This document shows, in pieces, positions 44,547 to 55,982 of a stretch of DNA of 64,000 bases. The translations under genes and the position numbers were made by a program. This stretch comes from Pelodera strongyloides (taxonomy: Eukaryota > Nematoda > Chromadorea > Rhabditida > Rhabditidae): contig JAANDG010000275.1 in NCBI GenBank assembly GCA_036852015.1, positions 1-64,000 on the forward strand, written 5' to 3'. Position 1 is the first letter of the stretch; every line of letters begins with the position of its first letter. The notes under the pieces are model-generated. The model ran no database searches. It saw only the letters and a list, made by a program, of their open reading frames with translations, and was not told where the DNA came from.

Positions 44547-46428
44547 ATGGCCAAGATTATCCATGCCGAGGAGGTTGCCAAACACAACTCCGCAGATTCA
44601 ACATGGATGATTATCAAGGTAAGTTAATTAATCAGTAATTTTTTGGTCAAGTGCATGCAGCATGTTCCTAGCCTAGGGTGGTAGTTGGTAGTGGTACATC
44701 TCTCAATGCGTAAATGTGTATGCCACGTATTCGTATGTTCGGTAGTGGTCCTGTCGGTAGTTGACGATGAGTTCCAAATGACAAATTCCCGCAGGGAATA
44801 AATTAGGTCCGCATCTCAAAATCTTGGGGAGGTGATTTAGACTAATTTGCATGTAATGCATTAGGGATCGGGAAGTGATTCAGACTAATTTGCATACAAT
44901 GTATTACTTACGGATCGGGAGGTGATCGTCCGCATTTGGCGGGGTGTTTTTTGCTATGAATTCCCGACGTTGTCTAATGCGACTACCGTTACGGTTACCG
45001 TTATTGCGTAGGGAACTTGAGAAAACTACTGTATAAAAATATTTCCTTGCTAATCATATTTTATTTCCTTGCTAAATATTTCATTTTCAGGGCAAGGTCT
45101 ATGACGTGACGAAATTTTTGCAAGAACACCCTGGCGGAGAGGAGGTTTTGCTAGAGGAAGCTGGAAAGGTTGGTGGTTTTAAAGAATTATTTTAATTGGT
45201 CCTTTGTACACGAATTATACCCATAATGTTCGAATACGATCTCAATACATACGAAATCCTGAATCCAACTTGTCTTATGCACGAAGTTAGGTAGCCAGCT
45301 TCGCACCAGACTACACTTCTATCTAGACTCAGTCTGTGGGTTCGGAGCATTATTTTTTCTTTGTCGGTGTCGCTTCTAGAGAAATAGAGGGAAAACTTGT
45401 GTTTGCCACAAACCTACCCTTGGGATGCAGAGGCTGTATTCACCAACACACAGGGAGCCCTCCCAAGGCTCGCAAGCGCTTTGAATGTCTGAATCTCTTC
45501 TGCTCTCGCACTCTCTACGCACTCTTTAGCTCCCTGGGGGGCCATGGAGGGCTCCCTGCGAGTTGGTGAATACGGCCTCAGTTTGTGGTTGAGCTACCTG
45601 CGTAGTTGTACTAATTGGTGTCTTATTATCATTTTTGTTGTTCAGGATGCGACGGAGCCATTTACCGACGTCGGTCATTCTTCTGATGCTGTGGCCATGT
45701 TGGATGAGTACTATATCGGAGATGTGTCCGAGGGAGAGAAGGCAGCACCCGCTCCAAGGAAGCCGAGTACGAGTGCACCAGCCAAGGGAGGAGCTTCGAT
45801 TAAGGTATGCGTATGGTATTTGGTATTTTCGCTTTCTTACTGCACCCACAAAACGTTGTTCGTGTTTCCTTCGACAATAAGTAGTCACTTTCGTAGATGA
45901 CGCGCCACCGTAAAAAAACCACGCTCACTCTATTGCATGCACTCATAAAAGGCCGCAATTGGTGTTAAAGCGAAATACCGGACGGTTTTTGAAACGTATC
46001 GTGGACAGCTGAATTCCTACGTTTTTATGCAAAGTTGCTCGAGTTTAGCTCGATTTTTTTTGTTCTAATTTAATTTATGTTGATTCACATAAGCTGCATA
46101 AGAATGCTGGTGTACTCGATGTGTTTCAAAAACCGGCCGGTATTTCGCTTTAAACATCCTTGTTTGAGAGTCGTTTTTTGGGAACTCTAGGCGTCAGTTC
46201 TAAGTAATGATGGATGTCTGATTTCTGCAAATGCCTTTACCGTACGGAAGACAAGAAGACCTAAGACCATAGGGCATTTGCGAAAAAAAGCCTGATGTCC
46301 GTAAGTTAATTGGCGTTTATTTACAGGACATCTTGACGAGCCCTACATGGACCAACTTCCTTATTCCGACAGTTATGGGCGCAATTGTCTTTGTCGTTTA
46401 CAAGACTGCCATCAGGCTCGTGGCGTAA
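44547..46428 (+). CDS. CYB5: Cytochrome b5, tail-anchored
   Basis: Exons 44547-44618, 45091-45168, 45646-45804, 46327-46428, all in phase 0, give 136 aa. The heme domain has the HPGG motif ([14 protein letters not shown]) and the second heme ligand His in the segment [11 protein letters not shown]. The C-terminus has one hydrophobic helix ([15 protein letters not shown]) followed by a short basic tail, as in microsomal or outer mitochondrial forms. It passes electrons to fatty-acid desaturases and cytochrome P450. An AG just before the ATG (ttcag at 44,522) suggests a spliced 5' UTR. Three introns each carry a repeat element. Confidence 0.95.
44794..44955 (-). repeat. Dispersed repeat with internal 52-bp units, copy 1 (CYB5 intron 1)
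   Basis: From gggaataaattaggtccgca to cggggtgtttt, with two units of the type gaggtgatttagactaattt. It is the reverse complement of 52122-52318, which has three units. Confidence 0.8.
45430..45579. mobile_element. Hairpin element, GAGGCTGTATTCACC family, copy 2 (CYB5 intron 2)
   Basis: Both ends present: gaggctgtattcaccaacac and gttggtgaatacggcctc; inner gggagccctc/gagggctccc also pair. Confidence 0.85.
45965..46153. mobile_element. MITE, AGCGAAATACCGGCC family (CYB5 intron 3)
   Basis: Complete copy between TTAA motifs, interior inverted relative to the GluCl copies. Confidence 0.9.
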
Positions 46429-46895
46429 ATGTTTTGGTTCCTTATTCAATTTCTTAAACATTATACAGTATTACCAAAGTCATTAAATGGAATCTATTGT
46501 GCGTTTCAGGGCTTTTAAACAGAAAAGCATATATGACGAGTTCGCTTAGCTTTCATGTGAACACGTGAACTTCAGCCTCAGTTTTTGTAGTGCTATTTTT
46601 AGACTATACGTTTCTAGCTTTTGACTGCATGATGAGTCGTTTCGTCATTTTTCGTTGCTAGACATGAATTATTCATAATTCCAATTGTTATGTTTTGAAA
46701 TTGTAGGAGATGATTATTTCCAATTATATAAATGATTAAACATGTACTGATTTGCTTTTTCATTCTAAGTTTTCATATTAGGCATGTTTGATTACGGATT
46801 TGAATCTCCGAATTAAAGTGATATATTAGTTTTATTTGATCCTGGTGCCCTTAATTCCCAACTGCGATCAAATTTTATATTCAAAAGTGCTTTTT

Positions 46896-46901
46896 AATAA
46901 A
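46896..46901 (+). terminator. Probable poly(A) signal of cytochrome b5
   Basis: AATAAA about 470 bp after the stop codon in AT-rich sequence. Confidence 0.4.
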
Positions 46902-47264
46902 GATTGGAATATTGATTCGAGTTTGTTTTGATTTGTTGGTTTCACTGGAACCTCATTGGAATGATATTGTACGGAATTGTTTTTTTTTTTATCTTATTTT
47001 TGAATTCGGGAGCTGAAGTTGATAAGTGGATATGCAATTTGGAATTGGAAGTTAGCGACTAAGGTTAAAGTTGAAAAATAAAAAGCTATGGGGTGGTGCG
47101 TGCTTGAGTCTAAGCCTGGTTGTACGAGATGTTTCGTTGCGCCAATAAGATACTCATAGTGTACTGTATAGGTAGTGCAGATAACTCTAGCTTGCCTACC
47201 AGAAGTATAAGCTGTTGTGTTCGTTATCGCGGTTCTCGGGCATAGGATTATTATATACATGGCT

Positions 47265-48230
47265 GAACTTCCGCATGCATGCGGTCAATTAAGGAAAAAA
47301 GCATTCATGCCGTCAATCGTGCGGCAGGCATGCTTTTTTGGGCACGGTTTTGCTGGTCACGCATGCCGCACTTGTTGCTCTAACCGTGCTTTTTCTTTGT
47401 TTTGGAAAACTCTTTTTATATGGGAGGTTATTTTCACTTCATTTAACTATTTTACGTAAGTATTTTTGTTTATAACTAATAAAATGGTAAATATAACAAA
47501 TTTAGTGGGGTTTTGGTTGACTTAAGTCGGTTTTAAATTCCCGCACGTTTACGGCAATGTGCATAAATGGATGCCGCATGCATGCCCGGGCTCTCCTCCG
47601 CATGCATGCCGCCTGCCGAAGAGCATGCATGCAGTCACCACAACGAAACTCAAGAGTTGCGCGCGGCAACAGTTTGGGGGTGTTTCCCGCAAAAGAATTT
47701 GATGCGCGCCGCAAAAGTTTTTCCATCGGCTCTGGTTGCCGTTTTGGTGCGGGAAACACCCCCAAACTGTTGCGGGAAACACCCCCAAACCGTTGCCGAA
47801 AAGGTGCGGAAACGGTGCGGGAAAAGTAGCAACTGCAAAAAGAAAGCAGCGTATTGGATTCGAACCCTACACTCTTGTTAGATACTTACTCTGAACAGCG
47901 CCTTAGACCACTCGGCCACACGACAGATGTGAGACCTGTGCTTGCGGAAAAATATTAGTACAACAACTGCACTTACGGCAGATGCTCCGAGCGCTTTCAA
48001 AAACGTTGCCGAAAAGGTGCGGAAATGGTGCGGGGCGCAAGTTGCGCGCCGCACCATTTCCGCACCTTTTCGGGAAACACTTTGCGCGCCATTTCTATTC
48101 CGCGCGCATTTTGTTTCCCATTCCTTTGCGGCGCGCATTTTGTTTCCCGAAATGGTGCGGCGCGCAACTCATCGGCTCTCAGTGCATGACTGCATGCATG
48201 CTTCTTCAAATGACCGCATGCATGCGAAGA
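47265..48230. repeat. CpG-rich nest of palindromic repeats
   Basis: Several short units recur in both orientations: gcatgcatgc, gcgggaaacacccccaaac, and gccgaaaaggtgcggaaa. The outer gcatgcatgc segments (47,270-47,295 and 47,570-47,635; 48,190-48,225) pair with one another. A tRNA-like sequence lies in the middle. It may be several nested MITEs. No gene is seen from 46,429 to 48,357. Confidence 0.75.
47848..47931 (-). pseudogene. tRNA-Leu-like sequence (degenerate)
   Basis: The minus strand has a Leu/Ser-type A box (tggccgagtggtctaaggcg) and a B box (gggttcgaatcc) at proper spacing for a tRNA with a long variable arm. The T stem and acceptor stem do not pair well, so it is likely a pseudogene or SINE head. 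Confidence 0.55.
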
Positions 48231-48357
48231 GTGACCTGAGTAGGATACTGAAGCATACTTGCAATGTGCAATTGTGAAGAAATATGGTTTTATGTGTGGT
48301 TATTCCTCTTCTCATGTATTCTATGTATGTGCAGTGTATTGTATACTAGTTTAGTTG

Positions 48358-51300
48358 ATGGATTCGGTGTACCGTGTCTGTCGAACTATAAAGAAGGCCT
48401 ACGCCGAGGAGGGTGTTTCGAGTCCTACTGCAACGAAGGGACGTTCCAAGTAAGATACATTTTATGTTGGTTGTTAGAAAGCTTAGTGCTAGTGCTTGTC
48501 CTCAGGGTGATATTATATTATTATAGACTATGGTGGATATTGATGGTTAACTAACAGTAAGATCCGATACTGCCCTGTGTGTTGGAAGATAGAGCTATGC
48601 CCGTTAGTGCAGCCAATACTTCGCAGCAGCCGGCAACATATTCTTAACTACTAGGTGTTGGCTAGTGTCTGTAGTTGTGTGGCTCACTGGTCTCGGACAA
48701 CTTCTTTACCTCGAAGACTCCGGGAAACAACCCTATTGTCTCTTACACATAGCTCTTCCAACACACGAGTATGATGTATTCTGGATGTTTGTAATAGGTA
48801 ATAGTATTATGCTATGTGCTTTATGTAATCAGTCGTAGTCATCTAGGTTGGCCGCTGCTCTATCAAAAGTGGACCCAGCAAAGGGGAAAGAGGCTGTGGA
48901 ACTGGTATGGAGAACCGCATATTATGAACCAATCACCAGGTTGAGAAGGAGCTCGTCGCTGAATCCGAGATACTTGGAGTTGTGAGTTTTTGTTTTTGAG
49001 CCTTTAGCTATGGTGTTATGTACCACGATAGGATTGCTAGCATATCTACGCGTGTTCCGTATATCCATAACGTAGACGTCATGTTGATGTGTCAGTACCA
49101 CAGTCCACAGTACCACTGGTTTAGTATCGTGTATTGTTTAGAGTTTAGATGTGACTTCCTTTCTGAATTGTACGTTTGCAGTTTGCAGGACAGCTTCCAT
49201 GTTTTCTGGAGAGTTGCAATGTATTTTGTTGGAGTGTCCAAACCTGGCCCAATACATCAATGTATTTCTGGGAGATATTCACAGGTACGGCGCATGGTGA
49301 TGAAATGTTACCGATAGTCTGTAGTATGTTGTAGATTTATTCATATGCAGTTTGCAATTTCACTGCCCGGGGATGTTCATATTCAACGAAGCTGAACATT
49401 GTTCATAAAAACACCTACACCAATTACAGGAAAAATATAACAAACTGTTCTTAAAACACACATGTCATAAATGTGTGCTGACTGTATGTATAAATCATTG
49501 ATTTGGTTCAGGTACATGCTAGCGAGCTCGTCAGAAACCGCAAGAGCTAAGTGTCAGCCACAGATGTACTACGAGCGAGCTGTGCATAGCGACCCTAACT
49601 GGGGTAAGCCTCTGAACCAACTCGGTCTCCTGGCTCAACCGTTACACGATCTTAGGTGAGTATTGTGGTTATTTTGTGGACGTAGCCATGAATACTGCGT
49701 TGCTGCGTACAGTCGAATGGCGAGGTTCAGGCGTGCGTCTGGTCGGCGCTATTACTATGAGCTTTGCAAGCACGTTAAAACCAGTTATGATGATAACTAT
49801 GCCCCGTGACAAGTTTTCTCGATCCAAACGATATGTGATACTCCGAACTCCGTTGTGTGATATTCTTTAGTTGTGAAGTGTTTACCGTAACCGGTGTATT
49901 TGCTTGTATTTGTTAAAGCGAAATGCTAGCCTCTTTGGAAAATTTGCATATGATAAGCAAATCCTATGTATCCTATGCTAATTTTGTGCTATTGCCGTGG
50001 ACGATCGTACACAATTAGCATAGGATACATAGGATTTGCTTAGCAAATTTTCCAAAGTGGCTAGCATTTCGCTTTAAGGTTGTTCCTACAAGCTCTTGTT
50101 GCTGATAAACCGTTCGATAGCGCCCTCGACAACATTTTGAATGCTCTGACAAAGCAGGACTATTCGGACAGTGGAGGACTTGTTAATGAAGTGATTGGAA
50201 TCGTCAAGGCCACCATGGTGCAATACAGGTATGTTACACATGCTACTGATTCTAATTTAGATGTCTAACAATAAGGTCAGTTGGAAATAATCACTGTGAA
50301 GATTTAACTTTTTATACTTGGACAAATGGATAACAGAGGCTGTATTCACCAACACACAGGGAGTCCTCCCTAGGCGCACGAGCGCTCTAAATCTCTTCTG
50401 CCCTCGCACATTAGCTCCCTGGGGAGTCCAGGGAGGGCTCTCTGCGTGTTCGTGAATACGGCCTCTGATCAAGTATACTCCACATCCAGAAACGAGTTTG
50501 CCACCGAGTAACCCATGGTGTTTACCTGCATACTTCTGCCTTCGCAGAAACATTGCGATATAGCGTTGAAGATTTGATCTTTGATCCTTCGTTGAAACTT
50601 CATTTAGCTTAAATCATTAACATTCTGCTGTGTCTCTGGGTTTGACCTATTCTGGTGTCCGTTTATTTATTTTGCTGTTTTTAAGCCGCTTTGATCTGTC
50701 CGAACGATGTGGCGCCTGGTTGTCGGAATTGCGTTCAGCGGAAGAGCTTCAGTCTTCCGAGGCTCTGCTACTGCTTAATGTGCTCTCGCTGGTGGCGAAG
50801 TACGTGCACGTGACGCGGACTAGCGGTGGGTTCATTCCACATGTTTTGCATTCTCTTGTTGGAATTTTAGTGTGGGTCTTCTGGAATTACAATTGCTTAC
50901 ATTTACATTAGCGTAATATTTCTCGTTTCAGAAGAGGGCACACGAATTTTGATCCAGACTTTGTGCGACTCGTGGACTTTTCTTGTCGGAAAGGTGGGTT
51001 CTTGCTTACAAATACAACAACACAAACCTCCGTGCAAGTCGCGCACACTCGTTGTCTGTCGTCGATGATGTACAGTGTCGTTCTGCTCCTTTTTTTAAAT
51101 TACAAATCACAACGCATCTATATTAGTGAATAGTTTATTGATACATACATCGAAACATATGCATTAAAAACGATACCCTAAGAACACGAACACCGCTTCA
51201 CAACAGTTCCTTCTAACTTCTAACAAGGGTCCAAACGCTGACAAGGGTCCAAATTCTAACAAGGGTCCATGCTCATTATTCTAAAATCTCTACAGGTTCA

Positions 51301-52693
51301 CAGTGTTGACCCAAAGGACGAGGATGACGAACTGATGATGAGAAGACGACGGTTGAGGAGGAGAGCTGGCAGCGAGTCGTCGGAAGAAAGTGCTGATCTG
51401 GATGAAAGTGGAGAAGTTCAGGAGGCGAGAGAGCAGAAGCAAGAGGTTTGGTTTTGTGTTTATTTCTATTTCGTGACCCTTGGGTGTACGATAGCAGTGT
51501 GTCATCATCATTCGTTCTCGAAAGCGCAAACTCCAAAGGAGGAGAAGGCATTCTGAGCGTGTAGCTTATTTATTATCCTTTGAGTTTACACACTTGTATA
51601 CACAGTTTGGCGACATATGAGTAATAGATAATCTAAATGAATCAGGGATTGGATACTAACGTACCGGATGTTTTTCGTTTTCGAAGGGAGATCAGTTTGC
51701 AGGAGTTTGCAGGATTAAGATGTTTTTTGTCATTTAGACTGACGAGTCTCCGGAGGCCATATTTTCGTTGTCGTGTGTGGCCGGTTGCGCAGAGACTGTT
51801 TTTGCCGTGACTTCCATCACGCATGATATTGTGACCCAGGGAAACAGTATTCCAGGGGCCTTATCACAGGTAATCTAGACGTCTTTCAATGAGGGAGAGG
51901 CGGAGAGCGATTGAATTGAAGTTTCCTCCTCTATCTGTGTTTCCTGTTCGGGATACGGTATCGCTACATACCACGTGTATGGATGTGGCATAGCCTTAGC
52001 CGGCCGGCGAGCTCACGGCGAACCATCGTCGGAATTAGAATATTGCATAAATTTAGCGTACCACCTCCCGATTAGCATATTAGATATGGGAAGCTCGGTG
52101 GTGGTACGAGACATGGCATAAAACACCCCGCCAAATGCGGACGATCACCTCCCTATCTCTAATGCATTGTATGCAAATTAGTCTAAATCACCTCCCTATC
52201 TCTAATGCATTGTATGCGAATTAGTCTAAATCACCTCCCGATTTCTAATGCATTATATGCAAATTAGTCTAAATCACCTCCCCAAAATTTTGAGATGCGG
52301 ACTTAATTTATTCCCTGGTACGAGAACGGACTCACCGGCGAGGTTTGTGCCCTGGATCCGCCTGGATGCGTCAATCTCGATTCAGTTTGCGTACCCAATC
52401 ACATACTTGTTGCAGCTTGCTTGAACTTGTTATCGCAGTTCGCTTTCGCTCTTTTGGGAAGATGGAAGAATGTTCTATTTCCTATTTCAGAGTATCGACA
52501 GCTTACTGGACGCTCTGTGTGAGAAGTGCAACATGATGGTCGACGTACTGGATTCTGAAGATGTGGATGTTGAGGGTGTTGCTGTCCAGTGGATGATCCG
52601 AGGACCTCCGGATGCAAGGTAATTAAGCTAATTAGCAGTTTTGAGTTGTTTTATTGGTCGGTTTTAGTTCCCCTAGTTCCCCAATAGAGAGAG

Positions 52694-52726
<33 letters not shown>

Positions 52727-55494
52727 GTATAAGTTGTTGGGGTATTTATCTTTACTTATTGAGACGTTATGTCCGCGCATGTATCTGAATTATCGGTGTA
52801 ACGCATTTTTTTTTCAGAAACCGTCCCCAGGCATTGCGAGCGGCCGTGCACTGGGTTTTTACGTGTGCGGAAAGCGCGAGGTGCCCGCTTGCGTTCGCTG
52901 GCTACTTTAAGTGAGTTTGTAGTTTGTACAGTAATGCGATGTTGATCTCCAGATTTTGTCTACACTGTAATTCTTATTAGCCGTACCTTCTTCTTGTTCT
53001 TGATTCTTGGTACCTTGTCAGCCTTACCCTAATAATTTTCATAGTGTACAGCAAATTCAGCAAACTCTTACTGTAGTTAATTAGGGTTATACTATATGTA
53101 ATTAATTAGGGTTATACTGTATGTAATTAATTAGGGTTATGCGAAGTGCTGCGAAAGCAAAGGATTTGGGACGAAAGTTGGCAAAGCTGCGGAAGGAAAT
53201 GGGCGGCACAGAAGTAAGATATTGCGCAGTTTGCAGCCAGATGGTATTTGTCAGTTGTCTGTTAGTTTGTACAACAGTATGCATGGAAATCTCGAACTCC
53301 CATTAGACTACAGCGTTACATACATTCTTTGTTCATTTATGTTATTGTCAATAATAATCAGTAAACATTTCTTTTCGAGACTATATAGCTCGAAGATCTA
53401 CCTTGACTATCAATGGATCGTATCCCAGCAAAGCAATACTGAAGGGAATGTATAGTTTCATATTTCGTAGCCATGAATGCATTTCAGTACATCGTGTTTC
53501 AGGACACTCGCTGGATTCCCGTCTACGTGGTCTTTGACGAAGATGCACTGGGCTCGAGACCTCAAAAGGTGCGCAGTCTTCTCCGCGGCGAGAAGTTGAC
53601 CGCCGTTGTTCCGTCTGCAGTCCTTCATCATTTGGATAAGAATAAGAGCAAGGGAGGACACTTTAGAACGGCGCTGAGGTAGGTTACGTTGGGTTTCTTG
53701 TTAAAGTTGCATTTTCTCGTTTCACCACATCTGTTAGTTGAAAGTGGCAAATGATTGATTGTGCTGATTATAAATTATAACGAGTAAAGGGTCATTTTGA
53801 AGTATTTCAGGCTTATCCTTCTCGGCCAACAGATGGGACATATTCGCGTGGAAGAGGGAGACGTGGAACAGTGTGCGAAGGTAGGGTGTTCAGTGCAACT
53901 GAATGATCTATAAGTTCGAAGACCATTAATTACAGTAGTAATTTTTTTTTGAATGAGACTTTGCTTGTGTATTTCTACTCTGTCTGGTGAAACTCCGCGT
54001 CAACGCCGCGCACAAAATAAGGGGCCGCCGCGGCGCACCTCCACTGGGGTCCGCAGTGTCTGCGCAACGTGTCTTCCCTTTCACTTGGCGCACCTGTGGC
54101 ACACCATTTAGGGAAGGCGCGGCAGGTCCGTCAGTGGTGCGCCGCACATGCGCCACGAGTGCACCGTATGGTGTTAGCGCACCCCGGCGCCCCCGCCGCG
54201 CATGGCGCACCCTGTGCGCGTTTTTGGGCGCGGAGATGGCGCGGAGTTTTACGTTGGAGACAATGAAGGCGGAGGTTGGGGTGTCGTAGTGTAGTGCCGT
54301 AATTTATAGTTATCGTAGAGGTAGAGTAACATTGATATTCGATATTTTGAGGAGCAGTATGCTATGGATAGCCTACATGTGCCCGTACTAATAGCACTAT
54401 GCACTATGCTATATGATGACGATATGTCTAACAATATGCCAAATAAACTAGTGTTCAACAGGTTTGTGTATTCCTTATTCCTTTCCCGTTTCAGAAACTT
54501 TGTCCGTCTGATCAGTCGACGTCGACTTCTTCTACTAGTACTACGAGTGGCACTTTGGTGGCCGTCTTGACGACCGATACCCAAAAATATGAAGGACTCA
54601 AGGAATTTGGTAAGTGGATCTGTCTTCTGTCATGTCTTTGCGTCTATGAGGTATGGCTCTATTGGGTTCAAAACCGGGCCTTATTATTATGTAGACCTTT
54701 GGCCTTTGGCCTTATCGCCTTATAATGCTAATTTCCCCAGTTCTTTGGTAGTTATTCAAAATATCCCCTATCGCTTTACGTGGTACATATTTGCAGTATG
54801 GGTAATGCGCGTAGTCCTAGTCCCCCGTTGTGTCCGGCTATATATCTATCTCTCTTGTGCATTTTTGACGAGCCAGTAGTGCCCGGAGTTTTTAAGCGCG
54901 AAATTGTAGCCGTCGCTCATAAATTAGGCGCGGGATTAGATCTTTTGAACGGGCGGAGACAAGATGGACTCAGAGGGGGAGAGGGAGAGGGACTGATAGG
55001 TCGAGAGAGGGGTAGCGGGGTAGAGGTATAGACAGACAGAGAGATTGTAGGAAACGTGTAAAAGAGTAATGGGTTTATGGGTACGGTAATGATGACTATG
55101 AAAAGTTAAGCTACACTGACCAGACCAGCATCGCTTAGTTTATCAAGCGAACACAGTGAGATTCTATAAAAGAAATACTCGTGGTGTAAATAAACTTGTG
55201 AAAGGTTGTTCAAATTCAAATTGTCCTCTAGCTTTCTTCCTCTCTGTCTTTGTGGTTCTCTCCCTCTCGTCTCTCGCCCCTTCTCCGCTAAGCGAGGTGT
55301 CTCATTTAATGGTCTCGTAACTTTGCCCAAAACTATGTGTACTAGTTGATTGAGTAGTATTGTGAAAAGGGGGGATTCTTTTCGTGTCAATGCCTCTCGG
55401 ATACCTTCTTCTTTCAGGTGGCGCACTGGCCGTCCACCACATTGACTCTTTTTGCGATCGCTGGAACAAAGAGGTGTCTTGGCGGTCTCTCTGA
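48358..55494 (+). CDS. SMG5: SMG5/EST1-family nonsense-mediated decay factor
   Basis: Sixteen exons keep phase: 48358-48449, 48847-48981, 49189-49284, 49512-49655, 50079-50228, 50686-50825, 50932-50993, 51296-51445, 51738-51869, 52491-52618, 52818-52910, 53135-53213, 53503-53678, 53811-53880, 54495-54609, 55418-55494. Product 612 aa, shorter than vertebrate SMG5. The start ATG follows an in-frame TAG. The N-terminal 14-3-3-like helical domain shows ELVWRTAYYEPITRLRR, AQYINVFLGDIHRYML and PNWGKPLNQLGLLA, all SMG5/6/7 landmarks. A charged linker (MMRRRRLRRRAGSESSEESA) and a basic helix precede a C-terminal PIN domain (VYVVFDEDALG, LTAVVPSAVLHHLDKN, VAVLTTDTQKYEGL). It would bind phosphorylated UPF1 in the cytoplasm. 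SMG6 is the main alternative. Confidence 0.85.
49913..50077. mobile_element. MITE, AGCGAAATGCTAGCC family, at an SMG5 splice acceptor
   Basis: Complete inverted repeat: TTAA-AGCGAAATGCTAGCC, arms with aaatttgcatatgataagc, complement at right, then TTAA. The base after the right TTAA is the G of the AG acceptor for exon 50079-50228. Confidence 0.9.
50336..50465. mobile_element. Hairpin element, GAGGCTGTATTCACC family, copy 3 (SMG5 intron 5)
   Basis: Both terminal repeats are present; a little shorter than copy 2. Confidence 0.85.
52122..52318 (+). repeat. Dispersed repeat with internal 52-bp units, copy 2 (SMG5 intron 9)
   Basis: Three units of tctaatgcattgtatgcaaa-type sequence between aaaacaccccgcc and gcggacttaatttattccct. 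Opposite orientation to copy 1. Confidence 0.8.
52685..52727. repeat. (GA)n microsatellite
   Basis: GA repeats with one interruption, in SMG5 intron 10. Confidence 0.95.
53079..53135. repeat. 25-bp tandem repeat at the SMG5 exon 12 acceptor
   Basis: Units begin at 53079, 53104 and 53129 (aattagggttatact). Each contains the ttag used as the exon 12 acceptor in the last unit. Confidence 0.85.
53990..54245. other. CpG-rich block in SMG5 intron 14
   Basis: Many ggcgcac/gtgcgcc motifs in both orientations; different in composition from its AT-rich surroundings. Its open frames are a result of high GC. Probably a transposon fragment. Confidence 0.5.
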
Positions 55495-55982
55495 CCCGCA
55501 CTATCTCTCCCGCCGTCTCCGCTCCCCAACCTGCCCGCACTCCCTTGGAATGCTCCCGTCGTTCTCCTGTCTCCACCCCTGCACGTCGTTTCTGGATGTG
55601 CCTCGCTGTGTCTATGCGTTCTCCCCAGTTCTGCTGGGGGCGTCAACGTATTGGCGTCGCGGTGTCAGAGCTCTCGCTCCCGCGCGGTAGCTGTGTCGAA
55701 ACGGCTAGGAGTACCAGCAAGTGTTATTGTTGGAGAGTGGGCGTGTCGATCACCGTTGCGACGAAGACGCGACCGCTCTGTATGTGAACATCTGTGTGTC
55801 TGTCGGAACACTGCACTCTCTACCCCTACTCTTCTATACTCTATCTGCCTGCACCCCAGCCTGCACCATATGTGTCGAGGGTGATGAGAGGCTTGTTTCT
55901 ACACATAGACACTATTGTCGGAAGTCATTGATCTGTCAGCAAGAAGAGCTTGTCGACTGAGGCTTTAGTGAAGAGCTCTAAG

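Noticed and set aside
45526..45900. Long ORFs on both strands across cytochrome b5 exon 3
   Set aside because: They combine the hairpin repeat with exon and intron sequence; the spliced heme protein explains the exon.
52122..52318. Regularly spaced repeats resembling a CRISPR array
   Set aside because: Only three units, nearly identical throughout including the spacer parts, in a spliced eukaryotic gene with a second inverted copy.
54877..55031. Alternative last exon for the SMG5-like gene (VVPGVFKREIVAVAHKL then stop)
   Set aside because: It also joins in phase, but the segment at 55418-55494 (GGALAVHHIDSFCDRWNKE) matches the known C-terminal helix of the family much better. It could still be a minor isoform.
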